This document shows positions 6,261-6,369 of a DNA stretch of 6,369 nt, in pieces. Position 1 is the stretch's first letter. Each line of letters starts with the position of its first letter. Below the pieces are notes generated by a model that had not been told where the DNA came from, searched no databases, and was given only the letters and a program-made list of their open reading frames with translations. The position numbers and the translations under genes were made by a program. Origin of the DNA: CAJXZP01 sp047610145 (GTDB lineage Bacteria; Bacteroidota; Bacteroidia; Flavobacteriales_G; Salibacteraceae); NCBI GenBank assembly GCA_047610145.1, contig JBLFZF010000148.1, positions 1 to 6,369 on the forward strand. The letters are read 5' to 3'.

Positions 6261-6369
6261 AGAGAATCTGTCTACTTCCTGTATTTCATTGACAGTACGC
6301 TTGCTCACGTATACCCTAAAATATCGAAACCGAATAAGCACCTATTTATCGGCAATAAGGCTTAGGCAA

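Noticed and set aside
6349..6369. Similarity between the right edge (GGCAAT then GCTTAGGCAA) and bases 62-85 (GGCAAT then GCTTTAGGCAA)
   Set aside because: The match is short and gapped and does not extend, so there is no basis for a duplicated element.
1..6369. CRISPR array, tRNA, rRNA or insertion-sequence ends
   Set aside because: No regularly spaced identical repeats, no tRNA-like T-loop with matching stems, and no terminal inverted repeats flanking a transposase were seen.

Overview
The window (6,369 bases, AT-rich) looks like chromosomal DNA from a member of the Bacteroidota, probably a Flavobacteriales-type organism. Three observations support this. A very large secreted protein ends in a type IX secretion (T9SS) sorting domain. 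The upstream region of the small zinc-ribbon gene carries a perfect Bacteroidota -7 promoter element (TAnnTTTG) with a spaced -33 element. None of the three starts has an obvious Shine-Dalgarno sequence. The narrower taxonomic placement is inference.

Layout. Bases 1-572 hold no convincing complete gene: there are protein-like open frames touching the left edge, a possible hairpin terminator near 171-214, and a strong 9-bp-stem terminator at 502-540. Bases 573-3983 on the minus strand encode a secreted protein of about 1,136 residues. It has three lamin-tail domains, a chitobiase-type C-terminal-like domain, a CotH-type kinase domain, a beta-rich repeat and a T9SS type A sorting domain. Bases 3984-5021 are a long gene-poor interval of about 1 kb with small candidate ORFs, homopolymer runs and, at its right end, a cluster of operator-like dyads. 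Bases 5022-5711 on the plus strand encode an NrtR-type protein: a Nudix hydrolase domain with an intact Nudix box fused to a winged-helix DNA-binding domain. Bases 5805-6143 on the plus strand encode the YjdM (PhnA-like) zinc-ribbon protein, with its own good promoter. Bases 6144-6369 contain a likely terminator and a 19-bp palindrome.

The genes do not form an obvious pathway. The CotH protein is transcribed divergently from the other two and is separated from them by about 1 kb. The Nudix regulator probably controls itself through the upstream dyads, because no divergent target gene lies close by. YjdM follows it on the same strand but has a separate promoter, so the two need not be one operon.

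I do not see a clear new multi-gene system. The best leads are the dyad cluster upstream of the Nudix regulator, the palindrome sitting on that gene's probable start codon, the Glu at a usually acidic catalytic position of the CotH kinase domain, and the 19-bp palindrome after yjdM.
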